NCBI RefSeq assembly: GCF_014648775.1
Contig: NZ_BMRT01000007.1
Span: 62,001-126,000 of the forward strand
Direction of reading: 5' to 3'
DNA: 64,000 bases
DNA from: Streptomyces abikoensis
GTDB lineage: Bacteria > Actinomycetota > Actinomycetes > Streptomycetales > Streptomycetaceae
Made by a program: the position numbers and the translations under genes. The notes under the pieces were generated by a model. That model had not been told where the DNA came from. It saw only the letters and a program-made list of their open reading frames with translations, and did no database searches. Every line of letters starts with the position of its first letter. The stretch's first letter is position 1. Of the stretch, positions 63,102 through 64,000 are shown in pieces.

Positions 63102-63924
63102 AGGCCTGCGCCCCCGGCCGCGCCACCACGAAGATCCGCCGGAAGGGGAACACTGTTCCCGCCGGGCCCGCCGGGTAGGCGTCCCGCAGGAGCGCCCCGT
63201 ACTCCGCGAGGAACGCCTCCGTCGCGGCCGGATCATCGGCGAGGCCGGTCAGGACCGGCCGAAGCCCCGTGCCGCGGATCCAGTCGAGGACGGGGTCCTC
63301 GCCCTGGAGGACGTGGAGGTACGTCGTCTCCCACGCGTCCACCTCGCAGCCGAGCGCCGTCAGCTCCTCCAGGTACGCGGCGGGCGGGTGTACGTCGAGG
63401 GTGCGGCGGCCCGCCGCGCCCAGGCGGTCGCGCCAGCGCGGGGACGCGCACAGCTCGCGCAGCAGCGCGTGGCTGGGGGCGTCGCTGTTCCCCGGCACCT
63501 GGAAGGCGAACGTGCCGCCGGGTGCGAGGCCGGCCAGCCAGGCCGGGAAGGCCCGTACGTGTTCCGGCACCCACTGGAGCGCGGCGTTGGAGACGATCAG
63601 GTCGTAGTGGCCGTGCGGCGGCGTCCAGTCCGTCAGGTCGGCGGGGGCGAAGTCGAGGCGGCCGCCGCCGGGTGTCGGGCCGGCGTGGGCGGCGGCTTCG
63701 GCGAGCATGGGGGCGGAGTTGTCGTAGCCGGTGATGTGCGCGTCCGGCCAGCGGTCGGCGAGCAGGGCCGTGACGTTGCCGGCGCCGCAGCCGAGGTCGG
63801 CGATGCGGGCGGGGTGGCCCGGCGGGTCGGGCACTCGGGCGAGCAGTTCGCGGAAGGGCCGGGTCCGGTGCCCGGCGTGGCGGAGGTACTGGCCGGGGTC
63901 CCAGTCGGGGGTGTGGCGCACCAT
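63100..63924 (-). CDS. tam: trans-aconitate 2-methyltransferase
   Basis: A 274-residue SAM-dependent methyltransferase that methylates trans-aconitate, a spontaneous inhibitor formed from cis-aconitate in the TCA cycle. It has WDPGQYLRHAGHRTRPFRELL near the start, SAM motif I IADLGCGAGNVTALLA (about 40), LIVSNAALQWVPEH and GGTFAFQVPGNSDAPSH, all matching Tam. ATG 63924 (MVRHTPDWDP) is chosen because the upstream ATG 63954 would put the operator palindrome 63933-63946 inside the gene. It is divergent from a tamR-like gene. Confidence 0.9.
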   Translation of the reverse strand: MVRHTPDWDPGQYLRHAGHRTRPFRELLARVPDPPGHPARIADLGCGAGNVTALLADRWPDAHITGYDNSAPMLAEAAAHAGPTPGGGRLDFAPADLTDWTPPHGHYDLIVSNAALQWVPEHVRAFPAWLAGLAPGGTFAFQVPGNSDAPSHALLRELCASPRWRDRLGAAGRRTLDVHPPAAYLEELTALGCEVDAWETTYLHVLQGEDPVLDWIRGTGLRPVLTGLADDPAATEAFLAEYGALLRDAYPAGPAGTVFPFRRIFVVARPGAQA

Positions 63925-63932
63925 GCGACCTA

Positions 63933-63946
63933 TCTTGACATCAAGA
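63933..63946. promoter_or_regulatory. palindrome in the tam-tamR intergenic region, putative TamR operator
   Basis: TCTTGA-CA-TCAAGA, 6-bp perfect arms, flanked by TA...GAC. TamR, a MarR-family regulator in S. coelicolor, binds a palindrome of this kind between tam and tamR and is released by trans-aconitate and related TCA-cycle acids. The location, 9 bp upstream of the tam ATG and 35 bp upstream of the divergent gene, fits. Confidence 0.7.
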
Positions 63947-63980
63947 GACTTCATGTCGACAGACCTACTACAATGATCCC

Positions 63981-64000
63981 ATGGAGGACGAGGTCGATCG
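63981..64000 (+). CDS. tamR: first codons of a divergent gene, probably tamR (MarR family)
   Basis: Only ATG GAG GAC GAG GTC GAT CG is inside the window (M-E-D-E-V-D-R). Streptomyces MarR-family proteins often begin in this way. Its position divergent from tam, across the palindrome, points to tamR, but this rests on context and seven residues. Confidence 0.4.

Overview
The window is a 64 kb stretch of a Streptomyces chromosome. GC content is very high, starts are mostly ATG or GTG behind GGAGG-type ribosome sites, and bldA (tRNA-Leu UUA), tandem Rpf muralytic enzymes, DUF397/XRE regulators and FtsX-type ABC pairs are all present. From memory, gene order from cbs (5.2 kb) to tam/tamR (64 kb) follows the core region around SCO3077 to SCO3133 of S. 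coelicolor. No insertion sequence, prophage, CRISPR array or rRNA was seen.

Layout. 0-5 kb: end of a membrane-protein gene, an exported PAF-acetylhydrolase-like esterase, and a malonyl-CoA-synthetase-like ligase (matB) followed by an RpiR/MurR regulator with a perfect palindrome between them. 5-12 kb: cystathionine beta-synthase, an SGNH hydrolase, a thiolase, small conserved proteins, a Bax-inhibitor-1 membrane protein, then bldA. 12-19.5 kb: an FtsX-type ABC transporter, a cyclopropane-fatty-acid-synthase-like methyltransferase, type II NADH dehydrogenase with two Rex-operator-like sites, and a MazG-like pyrophosphohydrolase. 19.9-23.5 kb: a small accessory island with an XRE-DUF397 pair, two small unknown proteins, and a 50-residue peptide gene overlapping by 4 bp a PIMT-like methyltransferase. 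The last two have the two-gene architecture of the imiditide RiPP family (aspartimide-containing peptides). 23.4-28 kb: a serine hydrolase, a Ppx/GppA phosphatase, a DUF501 protein, FtsB/DivIC and enolase. 28-37 kb: rpfA with a ydaO-type c-di-AMP riboswitch, rpfC, a CYP107-like P450, mazG, a SurA-like lipoprotein and a DUF2079 membrane protein. 36-46 kb: mfd, a second FtsX-type ABC transporter paralogous to the first, and a secreted lytic transglycosylase.

46-54 kb holds a group of intracellular proteins built from polymorphic-toxin and immunity modules. They are an 888-residue protein (YrhB-like domain, long collagen-like linker, deaminase-like domain, SUKH-4), a WHH-nuclease/SMI1-KNR4 fusion translationally coupled to it, and a divergent YwqJ-like deaminase followed by a SUKH-3 protein. 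A coiled-coil protein, an orphan histidine kinase and a helix-turn-helix protein with a possible LAGLIDADG-like core next to tRNA-Gln lie around them. 54-64 kb is a housekeeping run: glmU, prs, an unusually short rplY, pth, ppc, a fatty-acid desaturase coupled to a TetR regulator, tam, and the first bases of a divergent tamR-like gene.

Two families of dispersed palindromic intergenic elements (three and four copies) sit at gene 3' ends. The most interesting loci are the imiditide-like gene pair, the fused deaminase/SUKH and WHH/SMI1 proteins, the truncated L25 gene, and several well-formed operator candidates (Rex, RpiR, TetR, TamR).
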